Positions 1 through 8,196 of a stretch of DNA of 33,335 nt are shown piece after piece. The notes beneath the pieces were generated by a model, which searched no databases, was not told the DNA's origin, and saw nothing but the letters and a program-made list of their open reading frames with translations. Position 1 is the first letter of the stretch. Every line of letters begins with the position of its first letter. The position numbers and the translations under genes are program-made. This DNA comes from CAZAOY01 sp964486925 (lineage in GTDB: Bacteria; Bacillota; Clostridia; Oscillospirales; Ruminococcaceae), in the NCBI GenBank assembly GCA_964486925.1, contig CAZAOY010000028.1:1-33335 (forward strand), written 5' to 3'.

Positions 1-75
1 GTTGTTAAACCCTTTATCAAACTCAAACAGCGTTAGCCGTTCTATTTCTAAAAACTCCTTTGCCACCACAGTCAC
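1..75 (-). CDS. rnhB: Ribonuclease HII, N-terminal fragment (runs off the window)
   Basis: Only about 25 codons are visible. They read V-T-V-V-A-K-E-F-L-E-I-E-R-L-T-L-F-E-F-D and continue K-G-F-N-N to the window edge. RNase HII proteins typically start with a short helix ending in a Leu-x-Glu-(Phe/Tyr)-(Asp/Glu) stretch just before the catalytic Gly-x-Asp-Glu-x-Gly-Arg-Gly motif, which would lie outside the window. The first possible GTG (73-75) overlaps the rbgA stop as GTGA. Two more GTG codons at 67-69 and 64-66 fit the AGAGGTGA ribosome site better. rbgA followed by rnhB is a common Firmicutes order, and that order carries much of this call. The enzyme would remove ribonucleotides and RNA primers from RNA/DNA hybrids. 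Confidence 0.6.
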   Translation of the reverse strand, partial: MTVVAKEFLEIERLTLFEFDKGFNN

Positions 76-956
76 CTCTGATTTTCAGGGGTTTCAAAGG
101 ATATCCTACCTAGCTTACCTGCACGATATTCATCAATAAGGGTAATCGCAATCCGCTCGGTGTTAACCTCTCCACCCGATACAAGCATTCCACGTTTTTT
201 GCCAACAAGCTTTAGAAAGTCATATCCATCAAGTCCTTCTGCTTCCTCTTTAGTAAACTTGTAACGCTCCATTACCCTATCGGGATACATATCATAAAGG
301 TGGATTAGCAGTCTAATCGCTAAAAGCTCTTGATCTACCACGCCATCCTTAACTGCTCCCGTAAACGCAAGTCTTTCCCCTACAATAGGGTCGGAAAACT
401 TCGGCCAAAGCACCCCTGGGGTATCCAGTAGCTCTATACCGCTTTCTAGGGTAATCCACTGTTTACCCCTTGTAACCCCTGGTCGATCCTCAACCTTTGC
501 GCGTCTTGACCCAGACATCCTGTTAATGAATGAGGATTTACCCACATTTGGAATTCCAACAATCATTATACGGATAGGTCTACCAACCATCCCCTTATCC
601 TCCCATCGCTGTATGCTATCCTTTAGCACTGTACGGATGGTAGGGATAAAGGATTTAACGCCAAGACCAGTTTTACAGTCCATTGCAAGGGCTACTACCC
701 CTATGCTTTTATAGTATGAAATCCATTGATTTGTTATATGTTTATCCGCTAAATCGGCTTTATTTAGTATAACAACCCTTGGTTTGTTATCTACCCATCG
801 GTCTAGTTCTGGATTTTTACTACTACTTGGAATCCTTGCATCGGTAAGCTCTAAAACCAGATCGACAAGTGAAAGGTTTTTTTCAATCATCCTTTTAGTT
901 TTAGTCATATGCCCAGGAAACCACTGTATCGACGGTATTAATTCCACTGTATGCAC
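72..956 (-). CDS. rbgA: Ribosome biogenesis GTPase YlqF/RbgA
   Basis: This is a circularly permuted GTPase of 294 residues, the usual RbgA length. The G4 motif NKAD (about residues 65-68) comes before the P-loop GIPNVGKSS (about 134-142) and G3 DTPG (about 178-181), the order that defines the YlqF/YawG group. The N-terminal QWFPGHM is typical of the family. RbgA acts late in 50S subunit assembly. The called start is GTG. A second in-frame GTG three codons later sits at a better distance from AGAGGG, so the true start may be the shorter one. It lies 57 bp after lepB and overlaps rnhB, in the conserved rplS-lepB-rbgA-rnhB cluster. Confidence 0.95.
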   Translation of the reverse strand: MHTVELIPSIQWFPGHMTKTKRMIEKNLSLVDLVLELTDARIPSSSKNPELDRWVDNKPRVVILNKADLADKHITNQWISYYKSIGVVALAMDCKTGLGVKSFIPTIRTVLKDSIQRWEDKGMVGRPIRIMIVGIPNVGKSSFINRMSGSRRAKVEDRPGVTRGKQWITLESGIELLDTPGVLWPKFSDPIVGERLAFTGAVKDGVVDQELLAIRLLIHLYDMYPDRVMERYKFTKEEAEGLDGYDFLKLVGKKRGMLVSGGEVNTERIAITLIDEYRAGKLGRISFETPENQR

Positions 957-1013
957 CCTCTTCCTATGTATTACCTATAATACACTCGTATCAATCGTTA
1001 AATCGGTATAAAA

Positions 1014-1547
1014 CTATGATACCTTCCATTTTCCAAATGGGGATATTCTAATAATTACCCTACCCAATATATGTTTGTTTTCAAAGCTTCCCAGTACCCT
1101 GCTGTCTAATGAGTTGTTTCGGTTGTCCCCCATAACAAAGATACTATTAGGTGGAACCTCCTGCGGGTATACCGCGTCCCCTCTGTCTAGGATAGCTTCC
1201 TTAATATACGGTTCATCGATGACCTTGCCATCAACCGTAACCTCCCCTGTTTCCTCGTCGATATCGATAACTTGACCTTCGGTTGCTATTACCCGCTTAA
1301 TAATAGGATCATCGTTATCTCGGGTAAGTACTACAATATCAAAGTTTTTCGGCTCATAGAATAGGTTTGAGATTATAAGCCGTTCTTCATCATGTAAGGT
1401 GTTCTCCATTGAAGGCCCGTCTACCTGAACCGTCATTATAACAAAATTAAATAGAAAAACTACAATAGCAAGGCTTACTGCAAGGGAATCTGCCCAGTCG
1501 TACAACTCTTTCTTTACACTACTTTTTGTATTCTTATCTTTACCCAT
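1014..1547 (-). CDS. lepB: Type I signal peptidase
   Basis: This 177-residue membrane protease cleaves signal peptides from exported proteins. The charged N-terminus is followed by one membrane segment (about residues 20-40). The catalytic serine is in GPSMENT (Ser46) and the general-base lysine in IIKRVIA (Lys84). The conserved box MGDNRNNSLDSR is near the C-terminus. Length and single membrane span match the short Gram-positive SipS/LepB type. The ATG is preceded by GGAGGG at good spacing. A terminator hairpin separates it from rplS, so expression probably depends on readthrough or a weak internal promoter that I could not identify. Confidence 0.95.
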   Translation of the reverse strand: MGKDKNTKSSVKKELYDWADSLAVSLAIVVFLFNFVIMTVQVDGPSMENTLHDEERLIISNLFYEPKNFDIVVLTRDNDDPIIKRVIATEGQVIDIDEETGEVTVDGKVIDEPYIKEAILDRGDAVYPQEVPPNSIFVMGDNRNNSLDSRVLGSFENKHILGRVIIRISPFGKWKVS

Positions 1548-1610
1548 TAGTTTATCCCTCCAATGTGGTATCCTCTATCTTCTAGCTTGTACCTAAGCTC
1601 AAAATAGCAA

Positions 1611-1634
1611 AAAGGGACGTTATCCCGTCCCTTT
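1611..1634 (-). terminator. Rho-independent terminator/attenuator after rplS
   Basis: Perfect 9-bp stem AAAGGGACG/CGTCCCTTT (1611-1619 and 1626-1634) with a 6-nt loop. On the minus strand it is followed by a run of T residues. It lies between rplS and lepB, so it should terminate most L19 message and let some polymerase continue into lepB-rbgA. Confidence 0.8.
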
Positions 1635-1657
1635 CCGTCAAATCATAGCAACAATTA

Positions 1658-2002
1658 TTATCTTCTTTTTTCTTTAAGCTTAGCCGCTTTACCAACCCTA
1701 TCACGTAGATAGTATAGCTTAGCACGTCTAACCTTACCTGATCTAACAACTTCAACCTCACTAACGTTTGGCGAATGTAGAGGGAATACCCTTTCAACAC
1801 CACAACCGTGAGTTAAACGTCTTACAGTAAATGTTTCTTCGATGCCGCCATGTTTTTTAGAGATAACAGTACCTTCAAATAACTGTATCCTAAATTTTTC
1901 ACCTTCTTTGATCTTAACGTGTACCTTAACGGTATCCCCAACATCAAATTTAGGAGCATTCTCTTTAATGCTTGATTGACCGATAATCTTTAGTGCATCC
2001 AT
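1658..2002 (-). CDS. rplS: 50S ribosomal protein L19
   Basis: This basic protein of 114 residues is the normal length for bL19, a protein at the 30S-50S interface. The body (DTVKVHVKIKEGEKFRIQLF, then GTVISKKHGG, then ETFTVRR) matches the family, and the C-terminus is rich in Arg and Lys. The ATG is preceded by CTAGGAGGAAAAGT, a strong ribosome site. It is the first gene of the rplS-lepB-rbgA-rnhB cluster. A consensus-like promoter lies about 145 bp upstream, leaving a long leader that may carry autoregulation. Confidence 0.97.
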   Translation of the reverse strand: MDALKIIGQSSIKENAPKFDVGDTVKVHVKIKEGEKFRIQLFEGTVISKKHGGIEETFTVRRLTHGCGVERVFPLHSPNVSEVEVVRSGKVRRAKLYYLRDRVGKAAKLKEKRR

Positions 2003-2141
2003 ACTTTTCCTCCTAGTTTTCAGACATTCTTACAGGTAATGCAGAGGACTGTCCGCTTTAATGATCTGCGAATTCATTAATGATTTGCTAACTCATTAAC
2101 CCCCACGGATACCTCTCGTTCGATCCGCGGCACATAAACGC
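2003..2141 (-). promoter_or_regulatory. Putative structured 5' leader of rplS mRNA
   Basis: The mRNA leader from the mapped-by-eye promoter to the rplS ribosome site is about 140 nt, long for one small gene. It contains a hairpin with arms CGCGGAT and ATCCGTG (G-U pairs allowed), several short ATTCATTAATGA-like dyads and a GGACAGTCC hairpin. L19 leaders that bind the protein are known in low-GC Gram-positive bacteria. I did not match this sequence to that covariance model, so the assignment rests on position and structure only. Confidence 0.35.
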
Positions 2142-2147
2142 TATAAT

Positions 2148-2176
2148 AGTATATCACACTTTTGTAACTTTTGCAA
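2148..2176 (-). promoter_or_regulatory. Sigma-A type promoter for the rplS operon
   Basis: On the minus strand the -35 is TTGCAA (2171-2176) and the -10 is TATACT (2148-2153), with exactly 17 bp between them. It drives rplS and, by readthrough, lepB-rbgA-rnhB. Confidence 0.75.
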
Positions 2177-2325
2177 TAGCTTTACTCAATTTTTTATCTT
2201 TTATTCATTTTTAGGGATAGTTTGACCATTATTTTATCTATTTTATTTTTTAGCACCGCATTGAACATGAATTACCGTTATCCTTCATATAATTTGATAT
2301 ACTTATACCGAAAGGAAGAAACTAA
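2177..2325. other. AT-rich divergent intergenic region before dacF
   Basis: About 150 bp of AT-rich DNA between the rplS promoter and dacF. The best plus-strand promoter candidate is an extended -10, TG-A-TATACT (2295-2303), which would leave a very short leader containing the dacF ribosome site AAAGGAAG. No convincing -35 or other structure is seen. Confidence 0.35.
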
Positions 2326-3507
2326 ATGAAAAAGATAGTATCTATAGTCGTACTGTTATGTATGATCTTCTCAGCCTTTACACTAGTGGCAAACGCCAGT
2401 GATAACCCCAATGAACTAGAGGATGAGGTTATACAAGCGGCCACACTATTTACCGATATCCCCGCAAAATCGGCAATACTTATGGATGCTGTAACGGGGA
2501 AGATCCTATTTGAGAAAAATCCTGATGAAAAGATGCCCCCTGCTTCTATTACAAAGATTATGACCATGCTGTTAGTTATGGAGGCTTTAGATCAAGGCAA
2601 GATTAACCTAAAGGATATGGTAACCACCTCTGAGCTTGCTAGCTCTATGGGCGGTACCCAGATCTGGCTAGCACCAAATGAACAGATGTCGGTTCATGAT
2701 ATGCTTAAATCCTGCGCCGTAGCCTCTGCAAACGATGCGGCGGTGGCGCTAGGGGAGCATATCGGCGGAAGCATGGAAAACTTTGTTGCTATGATGAACG
2801 ACAAAGCAGGGCAGTTAGGTATGACCAATACTACCTTTATAAACCCAACAGGTCTTGATGCCGAGGGTCACCTCACCACCGCTAAGGATATTGCTTTAAT
2901 GTCAAAGGCACTACTGTCATACCCTAAGATAACCGAATATACCTCTATCTGGATGGATAGCGTTAGGGGCGGGCAGATGGAGCTTGTTAATACAAATAAA
3001 CTTGTAAAGTTCTATAAGGGTTGTACAGGATTAAAGACCGGTACTACAGATGGTGCGGGATCCTGTCTATCCGCTTCCGCTACTAGGGGTAACCTAAGCT
3101 TAATCGCTGTAGTTATGGGATGTACTACCTCTGTGGATCGTTTTAACAGCACAAAACAACTATTAGATTACGGATTTAATAACTTTGCAATGTATAAAAC
3201 CAACTTCTCTAAGGATATGGTAAAGCCTATCCCTGTTAAGAAGGGTGTTACCGAAACGGTAGAGCTTGACACTACAAACTACGGTGATATTATTATACCA
3301 AAAGGCTCTGAAAAGGATATTAAAGAGATAGTAAATCTCCCTGAATCTGTTACCGCTCCTATTGAGCAGGGTCAAAAACTTGGAGATATTACACTCTCTT
3401 TAAATGATGAGGTTATCGCTACCTTTGATATTACAGCTAAACACGCTGTACCTGCTGTCACCTTCTCAAATGCGTTGCAGTCACTTCTATCGGGGATTTT
3501 AGCTTAG
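2326..3507 (+). CDS. dacF: D-alanyl-D-alanine carboxypeptidase (DacF/PBP5 type)
   Basis: This 393-residue penicillin-binding protein trims the terminal D-Ala from peptidoglycan stem peptides outside the cell. A signal peptide (about residues 1-24, ending VANAS) precedes the S11 peptidase domain. Motifs are in order: SITK with Ser74 and Lys77, SAN (134-136) and KTG (237-239). MGGTQIWL and NPTGLD are typical of the DacF group. The C-terminal PBP5-like beta domain covers roughly residues 285-370. The usual membrane-anchoring amphipathic helix is only a short hydrophobic tail (SLLSGILA). The 3' end overlaps the convergent ZIP gene by 9 bp. Confidence 0.93.
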   Translation: MKKIVSIVVLLCMIFSAFTLVANASDNPNELEDEVIQAATLFTDIPAKSAILMDAVTGKILFEKNPDEKMPPASITKIMTMLLVMEALDQGKINLKDMVTTSELASSMGGTQIWLAPNEQMSVHDMLKSCAVASANDAAVALGEHIGGSMENFVAMMNDKAGQLGMTNTTFINPTGLDAEGHLTTAKDIALMSKALLSYPKITEYTSIWMDSVRGGQMELVNTNKLVKFYKGCTGLKTGTTDGAGSCLSASATRGNLSLIAVVMGCTTSVDRFNSTKQLLDYGFNNFAMYKTNFSKDMVKPIPVKKGVTETVELDTTNYGDIIIPKGSEKDIKEIVNLPESVTAPIEQGQKLGDITLSLNDEVIATFDITAKHAVPAVTFSNALQSLLSGILA

Positions 3508-4317
3508 CGCTACGTCAAGTACCATCATAATAGTAAACCCTATCATACAGCTAATTGTAGCTATCTTTGATGAGGTGCTATCAGAATTACAGTGGGCTTG
3601 TGGGATTAACTCCTGCACCACTACATAGATCATAGCTCCCGCAGCAAAAGCAAGCATAAACGGTAAAAGCGGCCTTGCTACGATTACAATTAAAGCACCA
3701 ACCACGCCCGCTAACGGCTCTACCGCCCCTGATAGCTGACCATAGAATATACTCTTTCCGACACTAAATCCATCAGATCTAAGCGGCATTGATACCGCCG
3801 CACCTTCAGGAAAGTTTTGTATACCAATTCCTATTGCAAGTGAAATTGCAGAGAGCACGCTAGCATTCTCTAAACCACTGCTGGCAACTCCAAACGCAAC
3901 CCCAATTGCCATCCCTTCCGGTATGTTATGTAGTGTAATCGCAAGCATTAGCATAAAGCTTCGTTTAACCGAAAGCTTGCCATTCCTTGCGGTTACATCG
4001 GTTATCGTTTCGTTTACGTCCGGCATATATCGATCCACTAGCCATAAAAAAGCCGCCGCTGAACAAAAACCTACCGCCACAACAAGCCAGGTTATCATAT
4101 TAAGCTCACTAGCCAGCTCTATCGATGGCGATAACAGCGACCAAAAGCTTGCCGCAATCATAACCCCGCTTGCAAACCCCAGCATTACCTTTAAGGTTTT
4201 ATCATTAACCTTCTTAAAGAATAAAACCAGCATTGCTCCAAGTCCTGTTATAAACCACGTTCCCGTCGTTGCGATAAGTGCTTGTATGTAGGCGGGTTGT
4301 TGTAAAAACCATTCCAT
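3499..4317 (-). CDS. ZIP family divalent metal transporter
   Basis: This polytopic membrane protein resembles the ZupT/GufA branch, which moves Zn2+ and other divalent metals into the cytoplasm. The metal-binding motifs of helices 4 and 5 are present as HNIPEGMAIG and NFPEGAAVS. Eight hydrophobic segments can be seen. The reading frame is open to an ATG at 4330-4332, but AAAGGGA lies inside that extension, at the correct spacing for the ATG at 4315-4317. I therefore start at M-E-W-F, giving 272 residues. It is a single gene converging on dacF. Metal specificity cannot be told from the sequence. Confidence 0.9.
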   Translation of the reverse strand: MEWFLQQPAYIQALIATTGTWFITGLGAMLVLFFKKVNDKTLKVMLGFASGVMIAASFWSLLSPSIELASELNMITWLVVAVGFCSAAAFLWLVDRYMPDVNETITDVTARNGKLSVKRSFMLMLAITLHNIPEGMAIGVAFGVASSGLENASVLSAISLAIGIGIQNFPEGAAVSMPLRSDGFSVGKSIFYGQLSGAVEPLAGVVGALIVIVARPLLPFMLAFAAGAMIYVVVQELIPQAHCNSDSTSSKIATISCMIGFTIMMVLDVALS

Positions 4318-4457
4318 AATAATCCCTTTCATTGTTAAAGATGAATTTGTGGTAAAATGCTAACAACTAAAGCTATACAGCATTTTTACACCTCTTCGTA
4401 TCTTATACTATGCAAGGCTTATAAAAAGCGTTAAATTATCCTGTCAAAGGATCTCAA

Positions 4458-5252
4458 TCAATCAGCTAAAATATCGATATTTCTCTTAATAACTGCTCTC
4501 CCCCTATAACCAAAAGCACGAGTTTTAATAAGGCTATCAAGATTACTGCTAGTAACAACCGAAACAGTATCGCTGATAAATTCGGGCACAGTGGTCTTTG
4601 CTACACCTTTATTCATAGGGCATACCGTCTGGCAGATATCACAACCCCAAGCACATCCGCTTTGTTTTATCAGCTTTATCTCCCAATCTGATAGCTCCCC
4701 CTTCTTCTGGGTTATATGGGATAGACATCCGCTATAGTCCACTTCACCGATAGCTGTAAGGGTGGTTGTTGGGCAGTGCTTAATGCAAAGTCCGCACTGC
4801 AAGCATCTATCATTACATGGGGTGGAGTAGCTTTTAAGCTCCATTGTAGTAGCGATACAGCCGATAAAGACAAACGATCCATATTTTTTTGTAATAAGCA
4901 GTCCGTTATCTCCCCTAATACCAAGCCCCGCCATTACCGCGGCAGATACCTCGGGAAAGGGCGAGTTGTCGGTAAACCCTACAAACTGCTCACTATATTT
5001 TGTAGACAGACTATCACATACCTTTTGTAATATATCTTTAAAAACAATATGATAGTCCTTAACAACCGCATAAAGGGATACGTTTCGTCCAGTAAACTCA
5101 TCAACAAGATAAGGTAGGCAGAGCACAATAACACTCTTCGCTTTATGTGGTATACGACCTTTAGCCCTACAGCATATTAGCCTACCTTCAAACACATTAA
5201 ATGGTACAACCCCAAAACAATCAATACTAAATTCACCTAAGATTTCATCCAT
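4458..5252 (-). CDS. QueG-like double-cluster Fe-S protein (epoxyqueuosine reductase family)
   Basis: This 264-residue protein has the QueG core: the DNSPFPE...AGLG...LLI segment (about residues 95-120) with the Asp that is catalytic in QueG, then two 4Fe-4S motifs. The first is C-x2-C-x2-C-x3-C-P (Cys150, 153, 156, 160). The second uses Cys176, Cys200 or Cys204, Cys207 and Cys211. QueG makes queuosine from epoxyqueuosine in tRNA with cobalamin. This protein is shorter than classical QueG and lacks the C-terminal HEAT-like region seen in many homologues, so it may be a compact QueG or a related reductase. A GGGGGCGAC ribosome site precedes the ATG. It is divergent from the deacetylase gene. 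Confidence 0.7.
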   Translation of the reverse strand: MDEILGEFSIDCFGVVPFNVFEGRLICCRAKGRIPHKAKSVIVLCLPYLVDEFTGRNVSLYAVVKDYHIVFKDILQKVCDSLSTKYSEQFVGFTDNSPFPEVSAAVMAGLGIRGDNGLLITKKYGSFVFIGCIATTMELKSYSTPCNDRCLQCGLCIKHCPTTTLTAIGEVDYSGCLSHITQKKGELSDWEIKLIKQSGCAWGCDICQTVCPMNKGVAKTTVPEFISDTVSVVTSSNLDSLIKTRAFGYRGRAVIKRNIDILAD

Positions 5253-5324
5253 ACAGTCGCCCCCTTAATTTTGACTTTATAATAGTATAACATCTTTCAG
5301 CTGACATTTCAAGGAGGTATTCTT

Positions 5325-6275
5325 ATCATAATAAAACTTAACTACAAGATAACAGTCTGCTGTCTTATTGCCGCTATATGTATTGTAAGCGGGCTTTTTA
5401 TAAAACAGATAACCGATCTATCGGCTACCGCCGCCAGCAATACCGCCGCAGGTGATAGCACTGTAGTAGACAAAACCCAAAGTAGCAGTTCTGCAAGTGA
5501 GGATGATGTCCTATCCTCAAACGCGGTATCTCTACCTGTAATTATGTACCATCACATTCTAGAGAAGGAACGTGATGATCCATACGTTATCTCTCCGGCG
5601 CAGTTTAAAAACGATATGAAGATACTAAAAGAACGTGGCTTTACCGCCGTTTCTCCACAAGAGGTTGTTGACTTCGTTGAAAATGGCGTAGCATTACCTA
5701 AAAAACCAATACTCATAACCTTTGATGACGGTTATGAAAGTGTATATAAATACGCCTACCCTGTGCTAAAGGAGTATGAGCTTAAGGCGACGGCGTTAGT
5801 TATTGGTCACTTTACCGACCTATTTTCTACCGATACTACAAAAAACATAACCTACTCTAACCTTTCCTGGGATCAGCTTAAGGAGATGCAGGAAAGCGGC
5901 GTGTTTACCGTTGGAAACCACTCATATAATCTTCATATAGGCAAAGGGCAGGGTTCACGATATGGTACTACTAAGAAACCGGACGAATCTGTGGAGGAAT
6001 ACTTTAAATCGGTTGGGGGAGATCTGCTAAAGTTAAATGAAGGTATTAAAAAGAATCTTGGAAACGAATGCATTACCTTTGCATATCCATTCGGAGCTAT
6101 CTCAAAGGAGCTAAAACCATTCCTTGCCGAAAACTTTAAGATAATATTTACCTGTGACGCAAGGGTAAATAAACTTACTCCAAACATGGAAGAACCGATT
6201 ATACTTCGTCGATTTAACCGAGATCGCGAGTTTTCTTCTTGGAAATTCTTTAATCAGTTTAGCTCCATTAAATAA
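5325..6275 (+). CDS. Membrane-anchored NodB-type polysaccharide deacetylase, apparent ATC start
   Basis: The first in-frame ATG, GTG or TTG is at 5544, inside the first strand of the deacetylase domain (V-I-M-Y-H-H-I). The frame is open upstream to a TAG at 5283. AAGGAGG (5311-5317) sits seven bases before ATC ATA ATA AAA (from 5325). Starting there gives 316 residues: a short charged N-terminus, one hydrophobic anchor (about 10-27), a Ser/Thr/Ala-rich linker and the NodB domain. Catalytic features are TFDDGYE with Asp134 and Asp135, the metal-binding H-S-x3-H (His199 and His204) and FAYPFG (about 253-258). Such enzymes remove N-acetyl groups from peptidoglycan or other surface glycans. A mutated ATG or sequencing error is the main alternative to a real ATC start. 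Confidence 0.8.
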   Translation: MIIKLNYKITVCCLIAAICIVSGLFIKQITDLSATAASNTAAGDSTVVDKTQSSSSASEDDVLSSNAVSLPVIMYHHILEKERDDPYVISPAQFKNDMKILKERGFTAVSPQEVVDFVENGVALPKKPILITFDDGYESVYKYAYPVLKEYELKATALVIGHFTDLFSTDTTKNITYSNLSWDQLKEMQESGVFTVGNHSYNLHIGKGQGSRYGTTKKPDESVEEYFKSVGGDLLKLNEGIKKNLGNECITFAYPFGAISKELKPFLAENFKIIFTCDARVNKLTPNMEEPIILRRFNRDREFSSWKFFNQFSSIK

Positions 6276-6282
6276 TACTAAT

Positions 6283-6314
6283 AGGCTGTGACGTTTCTTA
6301 CTTCGTCACAGCCT
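6283..6314. terminator. Bidirectional terminator between the deacetylase and phoR
   Basis: Perfect 11-bp stem AGGCTGTGACG/CGTCACAGCCT with a 10-nt loop. It lies between two convergent genes and has AT-rich tails on both strands, so it can end both transcripts. Confidence 0.85.
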
Positions 6315-6322
6315 AATTTAAT

Positions 6323-8068
6323 TTACCTGCAAGGTAGTATTACGGTAAAGGTACTACCCTTATTAATCTCTGAATGCACCTCAATTCTACCGTTATACTG
6401 AAGTACCGTATACTTTACAATGGCAAGCCCTAGCCCTGTTCCACCCTGTTCCCTGCTTCTGCCTTTATCTACACGGTAAAACCGCTCAAATATCCGTTCT
6501 CTTTCCTTGTCCGGTATACCAATACCTGTGTCTGATACTCTAAGCTCTATCTGATCATCAGTCTGCTTTAGGTCAACATTAACAGTACCACCCTGTTTAT
6601 TGTAATTTATTGCGTTGGTTATTAGATTAGCAAACAGCGCTGTCATATCCTTTGCATCACAATCAAAATACACATCCGAAAGCTTTGTGTTAATTGTTAC
6701 ATCCTTTAGCTTTGCTTTATACTGGAGATTATCCACCTCTGATAGTATAATGTTTTTAAGGTTTATATTTGTAAAGCTTCGCCTGTCTACTGTATTTTGC
6801 GCCTCCTCTAGCCTTAGTATATCCTCTACCAGTCCTGCTAATCTGTTAGCATCCTTATAGATGTAGCCCGCAAACTTTACTATCTTTTCACTATCGGTTA
6901 CAGTGTTTGTTGAGATAAGCTCTGAAAAACCTTGAATTGAGGTAATCGGGGTCTTTAGCTCGTGGGATACATTGGCCACAAAATCCCGTCTAAACCGCTC
7001 TAGCTTTATCTTCTCCGAAACATCCGTTACCAGCACAACCCCACCAACGATAGATTCATCCCCAAATACAAGCCTGTCCGATACCTTTGAAAAATGACAC
7101 CTTATAGTAGTTTCGTTAAATCTATCCGCCACAATGTCGATAGTGCTGTTTTCGCCGTTTACTATCATCTGCTCGAAAGAACGCAGAAAATCAATATCCC
7201 GACAGATTACATTTATATTTTTGCCGTATGCGTCCCCCGCCGCACCAAATACCTTTGATGCCCACTCATTAATAATTAGTATCCTACCCTTTTCATCCGC
7301 AACTATCAATCCCTGTTCCATACTATCTAGGATATACTTTGTCTTTCTCTGCTCATTCTTAAGCAGATTTATCGACTGCCTAAGGCTTTCTGCCTGCTTT
7401 GTGACTATCCCGATAATCGGCTGAATCTCTTCAATCTCGCCAAGCGATTTAACCTCGAAGTCACTGTCACTTTGTACTCTTTTAAGGGTATTTGCAATCC
7501 TTATAATAGGCTGTGCTAAGGATAGTGACATCCTCTTTGCAACAGGAATGCTAATCCCCATAGCTACAAAAAGTCCTATTATTATAGCAGGAAGAAACTC
7601 TGTAAAGGTTTTATACATGCTCTTAATAGGGCTTGATACACGTATAATTACATCTTCACTAAACCGATCCGCCACATACACAAGCTCTTCCCCTGTAGTA
7701 GCAGATCGGCGGATATCACTGCTTATATGCCCTCGAAGCGCTCCCGATACCTCTGCTCGCTTTAAGTGGTTATCCATTAGGGTAATGTCACCCTCTGAGT
7801 CCCCTAAAACCTGTCCATCCCTGCCGATAAAGGTTATACGATATTCTTCCCACTGATCCCCAATAAAGTTCGCAAAGGCATTGTAGTCGGATATCCTTCC
7901 CTTATCCTCAGCCGAAACAACGCTTTTTATGGTGGATATGTACATCGTAAGCTTGTTTACATACTCGTCCTTAATGTTTACACGAAGTATAGCTACCGTA
8001 ATTAAAAACGACACACAAAGCACCGTCGCTACAACAATCATAATCCTTATATATATCCGTTTAGCCAA
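6323..8068 (-). CDS. phoR: Sensor histidine kinase, PhoR-like
   Basis: This 581-residue membrane kinase has a first membrane segment (about 8-28), an extracytoplasmic sensor region (about 29-155), a second segment (about 158-177) and a HAMP linker. A PAS domain follows (about 245-350; I-L-D-S-M-E-Q-G-L). The dimerisation domain carries the phospho-accepting His369 in VSHELKTP. The ATPase domain has N-box NLITNAINYN, G1 DTGIGIP and G2 GGTGLGLAI. Domain order matches PhoR of low-GC Gram-positives, and it lies downstream of pst-phoU and the regulator gene, so phosphate sensing is the likely role. The start is TTG, preceded by AGGAC. A 128-bp gap with a hairpin separates it from the regulator gene. 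Confidence 0.85.
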   Translation of the reverse strand: MAKRIYIRIMIVVATVLCVSFLITVAILRVNIKDEYVNKLTMYISTIKSVVSAEDKGRISDYNAFANFIGDQWEEYRITFIGRDGQVLGDSEGDITLMDNHLKRAEVSGALRGHISSDIRRSATTGEELVYVADRFSEDVIIRVSSPIKSMYKTFTEFLPAIIIGLFVAMGISIPVAKRMSLSLAQPIIRIANTLKRVQSDSDFEVKSLGEIEEIQPIIGIVTKQAESLRQSINLLKNEQRKTKYILDSMEQGLIVADEKGRILIINEWASKVFGAAGDAYGKNINVICRDIDFLRSFEQMIVNGENSTIDIVADRFNETTIRCHFSKVSDRLVFGDESIVGGVVLVTDVSEKIKLERFRRDFVANVSHELKTPITSIQGFSELISTNTVTDSEKIVKFAGYIYKDANRLAGLVEDILRLEEAQNTVDRRSFTNINLKNIILSEVDNLQYKAKLKDVTINTKLSDVYFDCDAKDMTALFANLITNAINYNKQGGTVNVDLKQTDDQIELRVSDTGIGIPDKERERIFERFYRVDKGRSREQGGTGLGLAIVKYTVLQYNGRIEVHSEINKGSTFTVILPCR

Positions 8069-8118
8069 TTGCAGTCCTGTCCTTTCATATAAACTTTAGG
8101 TTTTGAATAGATATTTAA

Positions 8119-8147
8119 GTGTTACGCTTTAATAAAAAACGTAACAC
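8119..8147 (-). terminator. Hairpin in the phoP-phoR gap (attenuator or mRNA-stabilising)
   Basis: Perfect 8-bp inverted repeat GTGTTACG/CGTAACAC with a 13-nt A/T-rich loop. On the minus strand it stands between the regulator and kinase genes of one operon. There is no strong T run after it, so it more likely tunes the ratio of regulator to kinase or protects an mRNA end than fully terminates. Confidence 0.45.
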
Positions 8148-8196
8148 CCTGACTACCTGCAAAGCAGTATTTAAACGTAATTAATAACACCATACA

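Noticed and set aside
3923..4291. Plus-strand frame of 122 codons
   Set aside because: Antisense to the ZIP transporter, without a ribosome site.
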